Assembly: GCF_016907915.1 (NCBI RefSeq)
Contig: NZ_JAFBCW010000008.1
Span: 40,541 to 104,540, forward strand
Direction of reading: 5' to 3'
From: Desulforadius tongensis
Lineage (GTDB): Bacteria > Bacillota > Desulfotomaculia > Desulfotomaculales > Desulfohalotomaculaceae
DNA length: 64,000 nucleotides
The notes beneath the pieces were generated by a model. That model worked only from the letters and a program-made list of their open reading frames with translations. It did no database searches and was not told the DNA's origin. This document shows positions 17,457 to 28,081 of the stretch, one piece after another (the first letter of the stretch is position 1; each line of letters begins with the position of its first letter). The position numbers and the translations under genes were made by a program.

Positions 17457-18485
17457 TTAGCTGCCGGAGTTTAATATTGGCAGCCCAGATTGATAAATCT
17501 GCACTATTTTTATACGCGTATTTTTGCCGTCTTCCTGCACTTCCCCTTTAGCCACCGGCATACCACCCACCAGCAGTTCCACCTGTCTTGAAGGAAAGGG
17601 CAGTTCCAGCTGGTCACCCACCTGAAGTTTTGCCAGTTCTTCCACCGTAGACCGGCTGCTGCCAAGGGAATAAACTATTTCCACCGGCACAGATAAAACT
17701 CCTCCCAGGTTCGGCAGCTGAGATGCAGATGCCGGTGCCGAAGCGGGTAATTCCGGCCTGTCAGCAGGTTCTGAATCATTGTCAATATCATCTACCACCG
17801 CATCCAATATTCCTGCCTGCATCATCAAAAAATGGGCCTGTTCCCGGGCAGCATCCACGTTAGTAATCTGCATAAAGGTTGTTTTTATTAAGCTGCCGAT
17901 GGTAATTTCAAAACGTGCCACCACCACCGGCTTGTCTGTGGGTAACGGCTTATGGTTGGCATTAGCCAGGTCTTTAACCATGGTGGCCTTGGGGGGTGAA
18001 ATATCTATTTCTATGCCAAATAGTTCGGACATGGCAGTGGCAGAAGCACCAATCATCTGGTTCATAGCTTCTGTGGTGGCACTCATCTCCATTTCGCCAA
18101 TTTTAACCGGGCTTTTTACATCCCCTGTTCCACCCATCATAATATCCGCAATTGCCGCCACTTCCTGTTCACTAATTACCAGCACATTAAAGCCGTTAAG
18201 CCCCTTTTTAAACCGCACTTCTATAATCAAATACGGGGTTAGAAAGCTTTTAAAAACCTCATCCTGATTACAGACAATTGTTTTGGGATAACCGATATTT
18301 ACCCGGTGGTTTAACAGCTGGGAAAGGGTGGTGGCAGCACTGCCCATGGAAATATTACCAATTTCGCTGATGGTATCCAGCTCCTGCATGGTTAAAAGGT
18401 CTGTTGCTTCTTCCTGAATGGGCTGCTTGTCAAAACGGGCAAACAGCTCGTCTATTTCTTTCTGGCTGAGCAATTTTTCAGTCAT
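17457..18485 (-). CDS. fliY: Flagellar motor switch phosphatase FliY
   Basis: The 342-residue protein joins a CheC-like CheY-P phosphatase region and a FliN/SpoA C-terminal domain. The N-terminal segment LLSQKEIDELFARF resembles the FliM/FliY CheY-binding peptide. Two CheC motifs are present (ISEIGNISMGSAATTLSQLL and MEMSATTEAMNQMIGASATAMSEL). The C-terminus (about 265-340) reads LSVPVEIVYSLGSSRSTVEELAKLQVGDQLEL, typical of FliN. It sits in the C-ring and lowers CheY-P. It is unlinked to any flagellar operon here, so it is a relocated or second copy. Confidence 0.9.
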   Translation of the reverse strand: MTEKLLSQKEIDELFARFDKQPIQEEATDLLTMQELDTISEIGNISMGSAATTLSQLLNHRVNIGYPKTIVCNQDEVFKSFLTPYLIIEVRFKKGLNGFNVLVISEQEVAAIADIMMGGTGDVKSPVKIGEMEMSATTEAMNQMIGASATAMSELFGIEIDISPPKATMVKDLANANHKPLPTDKPVVVARFEITIGSLIKTTFMQITNVDAAREQAHFLMMQAGILDAVVDDIDNDSEPADRPELPASAPASASQLPNLGGVLSVPVEIVYSLGSSRSTVEELAKLQVGDQLELPFPSRQVELLVGGMPVAKGEVQEDGKNTRIKIVQIYQSGLPILNSGS

Positions 18486-18638
18486 TTTTAAAACCTACCT
18501 TCAATGTCTGTTATTTAATGTCATTTACTGAATAATTCTGTAATTAATGCCAATATCCTTTATTTTAAAACCACATAAAATAAAGAAAATTTATCCCACC
18601 GGGCAGGTAAAAGAATAACCGGGGTCAGTCACCACCGG

Positions 18639-19898
18639 TTATTTATAATTATTACACTTATAAAGCTCATATTTTACATTTTTATTTGGAAACAGCCTGC
18701 GAAACAGCATTCTAAACCCGCCCAGCCTAAGACTGTATTTTAAGGGAATGAGGTTTTTGATCCACGCCGCATAAAAACCTTTTAATTTTAGTTTTTTCAT
18801 TTTATTCACCGGTTCACCCACCGCCTGGTGACGGCCGATGTGTATAAGTAAAAATATTAAAGATGGACGGTATACCTTTTTCTTTATCCCTATAATATCG
18901 GCATAAATATTGCGGGCCACCACATTTCCCTGCTGCATGGCTGCCTGGGCAGTGGCTATTACCGGTTGACCGGTTTTAGGATCCTTGACCAGGGCGCCGT
19001 CCCCCAGCGCGTATACATAGGGATCATCTACATACTGCAGAAACTGGTTAACCAGCACCCGGCCCCGGCTGTCCGTTTTCAGCCCGGATTTAGAAGCAAC
19101 CCCGCTGCCCCTGATACCGCCTGCCCAAATAAAGGCGGTATAATTTATTTCCCGTCCCGATGCCAGGTAAATTGTTTCCGGGGTGGCTTTTTGAATTAAA
19201 TCCCCTGTTATTACTTCTACTCCCAGGTCTTCCAGGGTCTTCTGAGCATACCGGTAAACCGCCGGGGACATCCCCGGAAGTAAATTTTTACTTCCTTCCA
19301 CCAGTATAATTTTATAATGGTGTTTCTCAATTTGATATCTATCTCTTTCCCTCTGTAATTGAAAAGCCAGTTCGCCGGCAAATTCCACCCCGGTTAAACC
19401 GCCCCCGCCCACTACAAAGGTAATTTCACGTTCTTCCGGCGGCAGGCAGGCTGCCTGCTCCAATATTTTTTCCACCCGGCACCTAATTTTGGCAGCATTT
19501 TTCAAACTGCTCAAACTGATGCTGTTTTCTTTTAATCCCTCAATATTAAAGTATTCCGGTTCGCTGCCCAGGGCATTGACTAAATATTTAAAAGGAATCT
19601 TTATATCGCCGCTGTTTAATGCTACCACTTTATTTCTTAAGTCAATATTCTCAACCGTTCCCTTGATAAATTTAACATTAAGCCCGTCAATTATCTCTCT
19701 TAACGGCACCATGGCATCATTTAACTCAGTGGCACCGGCGGCAGGTTCGTACAGTTGGGTCATTAATGTATGGTAATCGTGCTTATCGACTAATATAATT
19801 TTATAGTCTTCACCTTCACTTAAAATGGTAGAAAGCTGTTTGGCAACACGAATTCCCCCGTAACCCGCTCCCAATATCACAATATTATTTTCCGCCAC
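18639..19898 (-). CDS. Type II NADH dehydrogenase-like FAD-dependent oxidoreductase
   Basis: The 419-residue peripheral membrane flavoprotein transfers electrons from NAD(P)H to quinone in known NDH-2 enzymes without proton pumping. It has the FAD dinucleotide fold (NIVILGAGYGGIRVAKQL), a second NADH-binding fold (EITFVVGGGGLTGVEFAGEL), the FAD-closing YVYALGDGA, and the quinone-side AQAAMQQGNVVARNI. The C-terminal roughly 60 residues are basic and amphipathic, suited to membrane attachment. The GTG chosen has GGGGAGG 8 nt upstream. Together with cydAB 3 kb away it could form a short NADH-to-O2 chain. Confidence 0.85.
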   Translation of the reverse strand: MAENNIVILGAGYGGIRVAKQLSTILSEGEDYKIILVDKHDYHTLMTQLYEPAAGATELNDAMVPLREIIDGLNVKFIKGTVENIDLRNKVVALNSGDIKIPFKYLVNALGSEPEYFNIEGLKENSISLSSLKNAAKIRCRVEKILEQAACLPPEEREITFVVGGGGLTGVEFAGELAFQLQRERDRYQIEKHHYKIILVEGSKNLLPGMSPAVYRYAQKTLEDLGVEVITGDLIQKATPETIYLASGREINYTAFIWAGGIRGSGVASKSGLKTDSRGRVLVNQFLQYVDDPYVYALGDGALVKDPKTGQPVIATAQAAMQQGNVVARNIYADIIGIKKKVYRPSLIFLLIHIGRHQAVGEPVNKMKKLKLKGFYAAWIKNLIPLKYSLRLGGFRMLFRRLFPNKNVKYELYKCNNYK

Positions 19899-20099
19899 TG
19901 TCTTCACCTCCCCAGCTAAAAAGCTGCCCGTACAAACGCAGCATTAAAAATTTTAGAGCATGTATATCAATTTAAGCATTCATTCCCAAAGCAATAGGCA
20001 TCCCGGGTTTTACATTTTCTTCTTCTACGGTATGTGATAATTGTAACATGTGACAGCTCGAAAAAATGTCTCCTGCACGACAAGCGGATTTAAAAATTA

Positions 20100-21296
20100 T
20101 CACCACGGGTTTTTTACAGGGTTATCTTGGGGCAAAAACAAGCTCAATAAAAACGCTGCTATCGGCAGTAAAGTCATCACCCACAAGGCGCTGGGCGCAC
20201 CAAAATGATCGGCAATGGTTCCCAGCAGTGTTACACCAATACCGCCCATGCCGATGGCAAAACCAGTCATCAGGCCGGAAGCTACACCAATCCTGTGCGG
20301 CAGCAGTTCCTGTCCCATAACCACCGTGATGGGCATGGTAGAAACTATAACCATCCCGGTAATAAACAATATAATCATCGACCATATCCCGGAACTAAAC
20401 TTTAACAGCAGCAGCAGCGGCACAAGCAAAGCGGTGGATGCCACCAGGGTGCTTTTTCTGCCAAAACGATCTGCCAGCGGCCCACCGATTACAGTACCCA
20501 CGGCACCGGCCAGCATAAACGAAACCACCAGAAAACTGACATAATCAGGGCTTTTACCCAAATAATTAACCCAGTACAGGGGCATAAAGTATGTCAGCCC
20601 CGCTTGAACCCAGGAACGCATTATAATTACCGCTATCAATACCGTTAAAGGTATTAAAACCCTCTGCGGCACCTTAACTGCCGCTTCAGCATTATTACGT
20701 ACCGCCGCCCGGGGCTCATCAGGTAACCTGCGGTTAAAAATAAAAAACAGTACCGCCATAATCAAACCGGGTACAAGAAAATATATGCTGGCAAAGCGGT
20801 CAAATTTTAACAGCAGCTGCGCCATGCCCATTGAACCTAAAGCTGCACCCAGCGCCCCTCCCACTATGAAAATCGACATTCCGGTGGTACGGCGCCGGCC
20901 GCTGGCCAACCGGCTTACTTTAGATGCTTCCGGGTGATAGGCTGCTGATCCCAAACCGCTCATAAAAACCACTGCCAGTATAAACCAGTAAGAAGAAACG
21001 ATACCTGCTAAGGCCAACCCGGTCATAGATAAAATGCAGCCGGTGGGAAGCAGCCAGCGGCTTTTTACCTTGTCGCTCCAGTGTCCCAGCAGCGGCTGGA
21101 GAACCGAAGAGCTGACGTTAAAAATAAGGGATACCGCACCGGCAGCACCATAAGACAAATTCAAGGCCGCCTGTATTACCGGCAGCAGCACAGGCAGCGC
21201 CCCCGCCGCCAGATCAGTTACCAGGTGACCGGCGGAAAGAAGAACCAATACCTTGGTGCGCATAGTAGACGAATGTAACGTTTTTTCTGCAGACAA
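20100..21296 (-). CDS. MFS transporter, fosmidomycin-resistance (Fsr)-like
   Basis: This protein of about 398 residues has 12 predicted helices and the MFS loop motif GPLADRFGRKS between helices. The N-terminal SAGHLVTDLAAGALPVLLPVI and the AAYHPEASKVSRLA segment are characteristic of the Fsr/YnfM-type branch. The substrate is unknown; drug or metabolite efflux is the family role. The TTG start follows GGGGGT. It is transcribed divergently from the CRISPR operon, with a 232-bp gap. Confidence 0.83.
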   Translation of the reverse strand: MSAEKTLHSSTMRTKVLVLLSAGHLVTDLAAGALPVLLPVIQAALNLSYGAAGAVSLIFNVSSSVLQPLLGHWSDKVKSRWLLPTGCILSMTGLALAGIVSSYWFILAVVFMSGLGSAAYHPEASKVSRLASGRRRTTGMSIFIVGGALGAALGSMGMAQLLLKFDRFASIYFLVPGLIMAVLFFIFNRRLPDEPRAAVRNNAEAAVKVPQRVLIPLTVLIAVIIMRSWVQAGLTYFMPLYWVNYLGKSPDYVSFLVVSFMLAGAVGTVIGGPLADRFGRKSTLVASTALLVPLLLLLKFSSGIWSMIILFITGMVIVSTMPITVVMGQELLPHRIGVASGLMTGFAIGMGGIGVTLLGTIADHFGAPSALWVMTLLPIAAFLLSLFLPQDNPVKNPW

Positions 21297-21528
21297 AATT
21301 GCTACCCCCAATATTTACTACCATTATTTTCTGCTCTAACTCACATTAATAAATAATAACATATTTTCTTCTACCGGGAAATTTTGCGTATTTTTTAAAA
21401 ATTTCGGAAGGATTTTTAGCAATTATTCAAAAATTTAATGTAAGCAAAAACTGATGTTCCTGCTTCGATATTTCTTAAAAGTTTAATTTTACAAAGAGCT
21501 AAAAGATATTGAGATAGGAGGTGTTTTA

Positions 21529-23586
21529 GTGAACTTACCCCAGCTGACTTCCTTTATAGGCGGTTCTGTTAAAACTAAAAATCATAATTTATTCAGTTCA
21601 CTGATTAAAAAAATAAGTAAGGTAAAGGAAACAGAAACTGCCTACATCATCTCTATGATCTTTGATTTAAGGAATAGGGAAATCGATTTTAATCTGTACC
21701 AGCCGCTTACAGAAGGTTCTGCCGAACGCTACTATTATTTGGGCAACAATTCAGCAGCTTCTTCCCAATATTATCTTGTCCGGGAAACCAAATCGCTGCA
21801 TTATCTATTGTCTTCCGTCTGGAACGACCTAGCGTTAACATTGGGTAAATATAATCTGCAGGGCGGAGAACTGGCGGCAATATTAGAAAAAATGGAAGCA
21901 TGTAATTTAATTTCTCTGGGCTCCAAAAAAGGCGAGGGAAAGGTTAACTTAGAAAAATTATCCATCCTAAAAGAAAAAGCTGTAACCACAGTGGAATTGG
22001 ATAAAAAGGAACTTAAGGTAGACGGGAGCAAATGTAATTATGAGGCATTTATCCGCCTTTTTCTGCAGGATAACAATAAAAAGAACCGCTATGTGTTAAT
22101 CATACCTGTGGTGCACATGGAAGACGGGCGGGAAATAATTCTTTCTACTCACCCTGAGTATTTAGAACTGGTCAAACAGGCAAATAACCTGGGTGAAGGA
22201 GAAAAAAATGAAAAAAAGAATATGAAGCGAGTTTGCTACGTTTGCGGCAATAAAAAGGAACGTGTTTCCAGTAATTATTCCGTTAAATTCAGCCGGACAG
22301 GAATTAACAAGATTTTTACTACCACCACCATCAATACTTCACCGTATTTACAAAATTATAATTATGACAATGTTTATTCCATGTGCAGTGATTGCTATCA
22401 AAAACTATTAAACGGAGAAAAGGTTATTTCGGAACGATTCCGGGGGAAAATGGCGGGCGAAGATGTTTTCATTATTCCCGAAGGCCTGTTTAACACCTTT
22501 GATTATAACTTTATGTATAAGTTAAAACAAAATGTTGACCTGGCTTTTAAAAGCAGCAGTGCGGAGGAATGGCTGGAGGGTATCAAAAGTGCCGTTGAAT
22601 TCGATGATGTAAAGTTTTATACCTTAAATTTTATCGTTTACCGCACAGACGGGAATTCAATAACGGTATTAGAAACCATTGAAGATGTTCCCGTGCTTCG
22701 TTTCGAAAAAATTATAAAAATGCTGGCCGCTAATGTTTCTGCATTAAAACCCCATTTAAAAGAACTTTCTTTGGGCCGTATTTACGGTATTATACCGGTA
22801 CAAACCAACAAAAAGGGGCAGCAGCTGGATATCGGCCGGGTTCTGTCCCTGTACAAAGCAATTTTAGCAGGTGAGCGGGTAAACAGCCAGACTTTATTCA
22901 ACTATGCCGCTGAAGCCTTAGACAAGGGGATGCGCCAGTTAAGCAAAGCCAAGCCGGATAATTACACGAACATGGGGCTGCTGTCATACGCCGGCGGCAG
23001 AGAAGACTTCTTTATCAAAAAAATAATCATGAGCTACCTGGTTCTGTTCCGGACCATACGGCAGCTGAATATTCTTGAACATCCGGGCTGCCGCAGCATG
23101 AGAAAGGGGGAGAAAAAGTTGCGGAAAATTGATACCGTTTCTGAAAAGATTAATACATCTGTAGAAGAAATGGAAAAGTTTCTGAATGATCAAGAATTCA
23201 GTAATGCGGCAAGGGCTTTATTCTATTTAGGTGTTTTGATAAATCGTGTAGCCATCGCCCAGTATCAAAAAGAACATAAGACTAAACCCATCTTAAAAAA
23301 AATACAGTTTCAAGGAATGAAGGACAAAGAGGTATATTGGTTATACCAGGATGTGCTGGAAAAGCTGCGGCAGTACAACAAATTTACTTTATTTACCGAA
23401 GCTGTAATCAATCGTTTCCATAATTATTATGGCAGCCTGCAGGCCCCCTGGCCGCTTAGCGAAAGGGAAAACGTGTTCTATATAATGTCCGGTTACGCTT
23501 ACCAGGTGGGAAATAAAACACCGGATATCACAGCGGATGAAGAAATGGTTCTGGCAGACAGTGTTGATGATTCAAAATCAGAATAA
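21529..23586 (+). CDS. cas8b: Type I-B Cascade large subunit Cas8b (Csh1 family)
   Basis: This 685-residue protein is the first gene of the cas operon. In type I-B Cascade, Cas8b recognises the PAM and caps the crRNA 5' end. A putative zinc finger lies in the middle: CYVCGNKKERV near residue 235 pairs with CSDC near residue 286. This CxxC...CxxC is the family hallmark. The length and position directly before cas7 and cas5 match Csh1. The GTG start has GATAGGAGG upstream. It is followed 30 nt later by cas7. Confidence 0.88.
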   Translation: MNLPQLTSFIGGSVKTKNHNLFSSLIKKISKVKETETAYIISMIFDLRNREIDFNLYQPLTEGSAERYYYLGNNSAASSQYYLVRETKSLHYLLSSVWNDLALTLGKYNLQGGELAAILEKMEACNLISLGSKKGEGKVNLEKLSILKEKAVTTVELDKKELKVDGSKCNYEAFIRLFLQDNNKKNRYVLIIPVVHMEDGREIILSTHPEYLELVKQANNLGEGEKNEKKNMKRVCYVCGNKKERVSSNYSVKFSRTGINKIFTTTTINTSPYLQNYNYDNVYSMCSDCYQKLLNGEKVISERFRGKMAGEDVFIIPEGLFNTFDYNFMYKLKQNVDLAFKSSSAEEWLEGIKSAVEFDDVKFYTLNFIVYRTDGNSITVLETIEDVPVLRFEKIIKMLAANVSALKPHLKELSLGRIYGIIPVQTNKKGQQLDIGRVLSLYKAILAGERVNSQTLFNYAAEALDKGMRQLSKAKPDNYTNMGLLSYAGGREDFFIKKIIMSYLVLFRTIRQLNILEHPGCRSMRKGEKKLRKIDTVSEKINTSVEEMEKFLNDQEFSNAARALFYLGVLINRVAIAQYQKEHKTKPILKKIQFQGMKDKEVYWLYQDVLEKLRQYNKFTLFTEAVINRFHNYYGSLQAPWPLSERENVFYIMSGYAYQVGNKTPDITADEEMVLADSVDDSKSE

Positions 23587-23616
23587 ATAATACTTATTTT
23601 AGGGAGGGTGATTAAT

Positions 23617-24660
23617 TTGCCAATAATAAAGCAAAACAGCGACTTTCTTTTTGGTTTTCAGGCCGCTATGACCAACTGCAACGGGGATCCCGACCAGGAA
23701 AACAAACCCCGTATGGATTACGAAACATCTACGGTGCTGGTCAGCGACGGAAGAAGGAAAAGGGATGTGCGGGATTTTCTGAAAAATAAGGGTTTTTCTA
23801 TTTTTGTAGATACCCTGGCTGATAAAAAGGTTCCGATGGAAAAAATGTTTGAACACGTCAGGGATTCCTGGTTGAAAGACAGCGAAAAAATGCAGCTTTT
23901 GTTCTCTGAAAATCCGCACTTGGCAGAAAAATGGCAGGCGCTGTTTGCAAAAAACGAAGGTAATTTTAAAGATATTTACCTGGAAAAATCAAAAAAATTA
24001 AAAAAGAACAAGGATTTTATAGAATTCAACAATCTATTTTTAACCGAAATTATTAAACGTTCACTAATTGATATTCGTCTTTTCGGCAGCGCCATGGCTG
24101 TTGAAGGGGTAAGCCGTACTTTTACCGGTCCGGTGCAAATTTCATGGGGCTACTCCCTGCATCCCGTTGAATTGGTGAAGTCCAATACCATAACCTCTAT
24201 TATGAATGATGACAACTCCACCTTCGGCAAAAAGCACAAGCTGTATTATGCCCTGGTTGCCCATTACGGAACAATGAATAAGTACAGTGCCAGATTAACC
24301 GGGATGACCGAGGAAGACCGGGATTTATTCCGCAAATCCCTGGTGCAGGGATTAATGAGCAACCAGACAGACAGCAAACAGGGACAGGATCCGCTGTTTT
24401 ATTTAGAGGTTGTCTACAGCCCGGAATTTGACGGCTACCTGGGAGATTTGAGGCGGTTTTTGAAAGTTGAATATACTGAGCCCATTAGAAAATTAGAAGA
24501 CATAACCGTTGATTTCAACCAGTTGACTTCTGTACTAAAAAATATGAAGAAAAAAGGATATGTGGAAAAGGTACTGGGCTGGCGGCACCCCTTCTGCCGG
24601 GCCGAACACCTGATTAATATGCCTGAATATGAAGCCCTGGATTTATGGGCTCCGGTTTAA
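23617..24660 (+). CDS. cas7: Type I-B Cascade backbone subunit Cas7 (Csh2 family)
   Basis: This is a 347-residue RAMP-type protein. Multiple copies polymerise along the crRNA spacer. It starts with the conserved SDFLFGFQAAMTNCNGDPDQENKPR, contains SLIDIRLFGSAMAVEG followed by FTGPVQISWGYSLHPV, and ends with the family's EYEALDLW. The TTG lies 8 nt from GGGAGG. A GTG nine bases upstream abuts the Shine-Dalgarno and was not used. Confidence 0.93.
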   Translation: MPIIKQNSDFLFGFQAAMTNCNGDPDQENKPRMDYETSTVLVSDGRRKRDVRDFLKNKGFSIFVDTLADKKVPMEKMFEHVRDSWLKDSEKMQLLFSENPHLAEKWQALFAKNEGNFKDIYLEKSKKLKKNKDFIEFNNLFLTEIIKRSLIDIRLFGSAMAVEGVSRTFTGPVQISWGYSLHPVELVKSNTITSIMNDDNSTFGKKHKLYYALVAHYGTMNKYSARLTGMTEEDRDLFRKSLVQGLMSNQTDSKQGQDPLFYLEVVYSPEFDGYLGDLRRFLKVEYTEPIRKLEDITVDFNQLTSVLKNMKKKGYVEKVLGWRHPFCRAEHLINMPEYEALDLWAPV

Positions 24661-24674
24661 ACGGGGGAATAGGG

Positions 24675-25436
24675 ATGAAAATTATCTCTTTTCACCTCCG
24701 GGGAAAAATGGCCCACTTCAGGAGATATTATTCAAACTCGTCTGCCCTTTCCTATTCCATCCCCCCCAGGACCACCCTGGTGGGAATTATAGCCGGTCTT
24801 TTGGGTTGGGAGCGGGACAGCTACTATGACAAATTTTCTCTTGACCTGTGCAGGATAGCCGTGGCTTCCCGCTGCCCGGTAAAAAAGTGCATGCAGAAGT
24901 TAAACCTGCTGATGGTAAAAAAGGCCGGTGATTTAAACGGCTCTGCCGAACATCACACCCAGACAGCTACGGAGTTTATTATCCCACAGAATATCCGCAC
25001 CGGCATAATTGACTATAAAATATGGGTGCACCATAGGGATAAAAAAATAATGGAGCAGCTGGAGCAGGTAATCACCTCCGGTATTCCCGGTTATAGAAGC
25101 CTGGGTATTTCTGTGGGGCTGGGCACAGCCTTTAACCTGGGCTGGCTGGAAAACGGAGGAATTACTGAGGGGGAAGATAAAAAAGAAGGTGGGAATATAC
25201 CGGCAGAGTCAGTTATACCCGTAGAAAAAATAATTGAAATTCAAACTGAGCAAATGGGTGCTGCTGAATACAGGCTGGTTAAGGAAGAAATTCCCCTGGA
25301 ATTTGATTCTCAAAGACAGCTCACGGAAAGGGGCCTGGGAAATATGATAATCAATTTAAATGGTGATCCCGTACCTGTCAAAGTAAAATCATATACACAG
25401 CTGGAGACCGGGAGCTTTATTATGTGGATGGAGTAA
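24675..25436 (+). CDS. cas5: Type I-B Cascade subunit Cas5 (Cas5h)
   Basis: The 253-residue RAMP protein binds the crRNA 5' handle with Cas8b. The N-terminus KIISFHLRGKMAHFRRYYSNSSALSYSIPPRTTLVGIIAGLLGWERDSYY (shown only as a region) carries the Cas5 signature, with the R/Y-rich strand and the PPRTTLVGIIAG loop. The start ATG has GGGGGAATAGGG directly upstream and is 14 nt after cas7. The C-terminus is glycine-poor and ends SFIMWME. Confidence 0.9.
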   Translation: MKIISFHLRGKMAHFRRYYSNSSALSYSIPPRTTLVGIIAGLLGWERDSYYDKFSLDLCRIAVASRCPVKKCMQKLNLLMVKKAGDLNGSAEHHTQTATEFIIPQNIRTGIIDYKIWVHHRDKKIMEQLEQVITSGIPGYRSLGISVGLGTAFNLGWLENGGITEGEDKKEGGNIPAESVIPVEKIIEIQTEQMGAAEYRLVKEEIPLEFDSQRQLTERGLGNMIINLNGDPVPVKVKSYTQLETGSFIMWME

Positions 25437-25504
25437 AGTTTTTACGGCATCGTGGTTACTTGGGCAAAAAAGTAACCGCGGTGCCTTTTTTGGGAGGAAT
25501 CAAT

Positions 25505-28009
25505 ATGCCGTACTGGGCTCACTTTGATAAAGAAAAAGGAACCAAGCAGGAACTTCAAGAACATTTGCGTTCTGTGGCCGGTGAGGCCAGGGACCGGGTG
25601 ACGCCAAATGTCAAGTTTAAAGATATTCCCCTGCCAACCATAAAAAAAATAGTTTACTGGATGGGTTATTTTCATGATCTGGGTAAATATACCGATTATT
25701 TTCAAAAATACTTGACCGAAAATAAAAATTCACCATATAAAAACCATGCCCATATTTCAGCCTGCTGCCTGTATTCTTTTCTGCTGGATCGGGTGCTTGA
25801 TTTGCCCGGCAGCATGCATAAAAAAGTGCTGGCTTTTATCATTTACCTATGTGTGCGCAGGCACCACGGTTCTCTCAGTCTGGAGGGATTATTCAAAATC
25901 ACGCAGGAAGAAGAAATGTGGAAATCATTACAATTTACTGCCAAAAACCTTGCTGACAAGGGGCAGAAAATTTTGCGGGATACCGGATTATCCGAAGAAA
26001 TATCAGTGGATGAATTTAAAAAGTATTTTAAGATAGACTTGTTACGGAAGGATAAAAAACACTTTAAATTTATGCCCCAGTACCTTAACAGCGGCCGCAT
26101 ACAAGATGAACAATGGTTCTTTTTGTTAATATATCTTTTTTCCCTATTGATAGACACAGATAAACTGGACTCCGGCGGGTTGAAACCTACCAAGGTGAAA
26201 AATATTTCACCCACACAAGTGAGTAAGTATCTCAGTAAAAAACGAACCGAGCGGGTAAGTAACGCCGGTACAGCATTATTGAACCGACGGGAACAAGCCC
26301 GCACCACCATGCTGGGGGTTATAGAAAACTTAACAGATGAAGAAATAAAAAATACCCGTTTCTTTACACTAACAGCCCCCACCGGTATAGGAAAAACCCT
26401 TTCTTCTTTACAGTGTGCACTTCGCCTGCAGGAAAGAATTAAAAAGGTGGAAAATTATACCCCCCGTATAATTACTGCCATACCCTTTATTAACATCATA
26501 GAGCAAAATAAAAAAGAATACGAACATGTTTTTGAAAATAAGCTGCAGCTGGTTGTCCACCACCGTCTGGGGGATTTTTCAAAACGCGCCTCCTTCCGAG
26601 AAGAAATACCCATTGATAAAGCTCTTTTAGAAGTAGAGTCCTGGGAAGGAGATGTTATATTAACCACTTTTGTTCAGTTATTTCAGTCTATCTTTACCGG
26701 TAATAACCGGCTGCTGAAAAAAATTAATAAGCTGGCAGGAAGCATTGTCATCCTTGATGAAGCCCAGGCAATTCCAGAAAAGTACATGCCTTTAATTGGA
26801 GCGGTATTACAAAAAATCAGTGAATTTTGGGGCACCCGCTTTATTTTAATGACAGCAACACAGCCAAAAATTTTAGAATTTGGTAATTTGCTGCTGGAAA
26901 CCGGCTCTATAAAAAGCAAAGAGGTCCCTTTACTTCCGGATTACAAAAAATATTTTGTCAACCTTAAGAGAACTAAATTTATACCGCTGCTGGAAAAAAG
27001 ATTGGACAATGAAGAATTTCTCTCCTTATTTCAGGATAAATGGGATGGAAAAAAATCTGTATTGATTGTAGTTAATACAATAAAACGCAGCATTGAACTA
27101 TATCGCAAAATAAAAGAGCTGTTAGAAATTAGCAGCTGCAGCATTCCTGTATACTATCTTTCCACAAACATTATTCCTTTAAAGAGAAGGGAAGTTATTA
27201 GAAATGTAAAGGATAAGCTTGATAAGAAAAAACCGGTAATTCTTGTTTCAACCCAAACCATTGAGGCCGGCGTGGATTTGGACTTTGATATGGCTTTTCG
27301 AGATTTGGCACCCCTGGATTCTTTAATTCAAACAGCCGGACGGGTTAACAGGGAAGGAAAAAAGGGAGAAAACCTTCCGGTTTATATCGTTCAGCTAGAG
27401 TCGGATAACCATTATGTTTATGAATTAACCCACCGCAAAACTACATTGGAACTGCTGACAAAATCGGAAACAATTGAAGAGTCCCAATATGGGTGCCTGG
27501 CAGATGAGTATTATTCATCAGCATTAAAAAGAGGTGTTTCGGATCAATCAAAGGAGCTTTGGGAAGAAGGAATCCTAAAACTTAATTTTGAAATGTTAAA
27601 GGAATTTCAATTAATTGAAAACGCCGGAGAAACAGCCGACGTGTTTGTGGAAAAGGATTTCAATGCTGCTGTCCTGGCCGATGCTTATGAAAAGTTATTA
27701 AAAAAAGAACCTCTTGACCATAATCTGGCTGATCATTTATCAAAAATTTTAGAATACCCAGTTATTAAAAGCGGCAGCAGATTAAGCATTTTTGAAATCA
27801 AAGCTTTAATTCGTTTGATACAGGCAAAAATGAACGATTATATCGTTCAGGTCAGGGTGTCAAGGTTAAAGGGAAACAAACTTATCGAATTTAAAAATCG
27901 TGGTGAAGCAGATTCTTTCATGTACTGGATTCCGCCGGAACAAATTGATGAATATTACGATGAGGAAACCGGATTCGTCAGCGAAACCGGAGAAGCATTT
28001 ATTTTCTAA
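25505..28009 (+). CDS. cas3: CRISPR-associated helicase/nuclease Cas3 (HD + SF2 helicase)
   Basis: The 834-residue effector is recruited by Cascade to nick and degrade target DNA. The N-terminal HD nuclease has YFHDLGKYT (about residue 56), NHAHISA and RRHHGSLS. The helicase has Walker A LTAPTGIGKTLSS (about 289), Walker B IVILDEAQAIP (about 417), LMTATQP (motif III), VSTQTIEAGVDLDFD (motif V) and TAGRVNREG (motif VI). All catalytic motifs look intact. The ATG chosen has GGGAGG at 8 nt. An upstream ATG at 25424 would overlap the cas5 end but has no ribosome site. Confidence 0.95.
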   Translation: MPYWAHFDKEKGTKQELQEHLRSVAGEARDRVTPNVKFKDIPLPTIKKIVYWMGYFHDLGKYTDYFQKYLTENKNSPYKNHAHISACCLYSFLLDRVLDLPGSMHKKVLAFIIYLCVRRHHGSLSLEGLFKITQEEEMWKSLQFTAKNLADKGQKILRDTGLSEEISVDEFKKYFKIDLLRKDKKHFKFMPQYLNSGRIQDEQWFFLLIYLFSLLIDTDKLDSGGLKPTKVKNISPTQVSKYLSKKRTERVSNAGTALLNRREQARTTMLGVIENLTDEEIKNTRFFTLTAPTGIGKTLSSLQCALRLQERIKKVENYTPRIITAIPFINIIEQNKKEYEHVFENKLQLVVHHRLGDFSKRASFREEIPIDKALLEVESWEGDVILTTFVQLFQSIFTGNNRLLKKINKLAGSIVILDEAQAIPEKYMPLIGAVLQKISEFWGTRFILMTATQPKILEFGNLLLETGSIKSKEVPLLPDYKKYFVNLKRTKFIPLLEKRLDNEEFLSLFQDKWDGKKSVLIVVNTIKRSIELYRKIKELLEISSCSIPVYYLSTNIIPLKRREVIRNVKDKLDKKKPVILVSTQTIEAGVDLDFDMAFRDLAPLDSLIQTAGRVNREGKKGENLPVYIVQLESDNHYVYELTHRKTTLELLTKSETIEESQYGCLADEYYSSALKRGVSDQSKELWEEGILKLNFEMLKEFQLIENAGETADVFVEKDFNAAVLADAYEKLLKKEPLDHNLADHLSKILEYPVIKSGSRLSIFEIKALIRLIQAKMNDYIVQVRVSRLKGNKLIEFKNRGEADSFMYWIPPEQIDEYYDEETGFVSETGEAFIF

Positions 28010-28081
28010 AAAATCTCTAAAACCGTCGTATGACCGTTTATATTAATTTATATTTATTTTTAATAATGTGAGGTAATTTAA

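Noticed and set aside
26755..26790. Cas3 Walker B is DEAQ rather than DEAH
   Set aside because: Cas3 helicases commonly vary at this position and the other motifs are intact, so it is no sign of inactivation.
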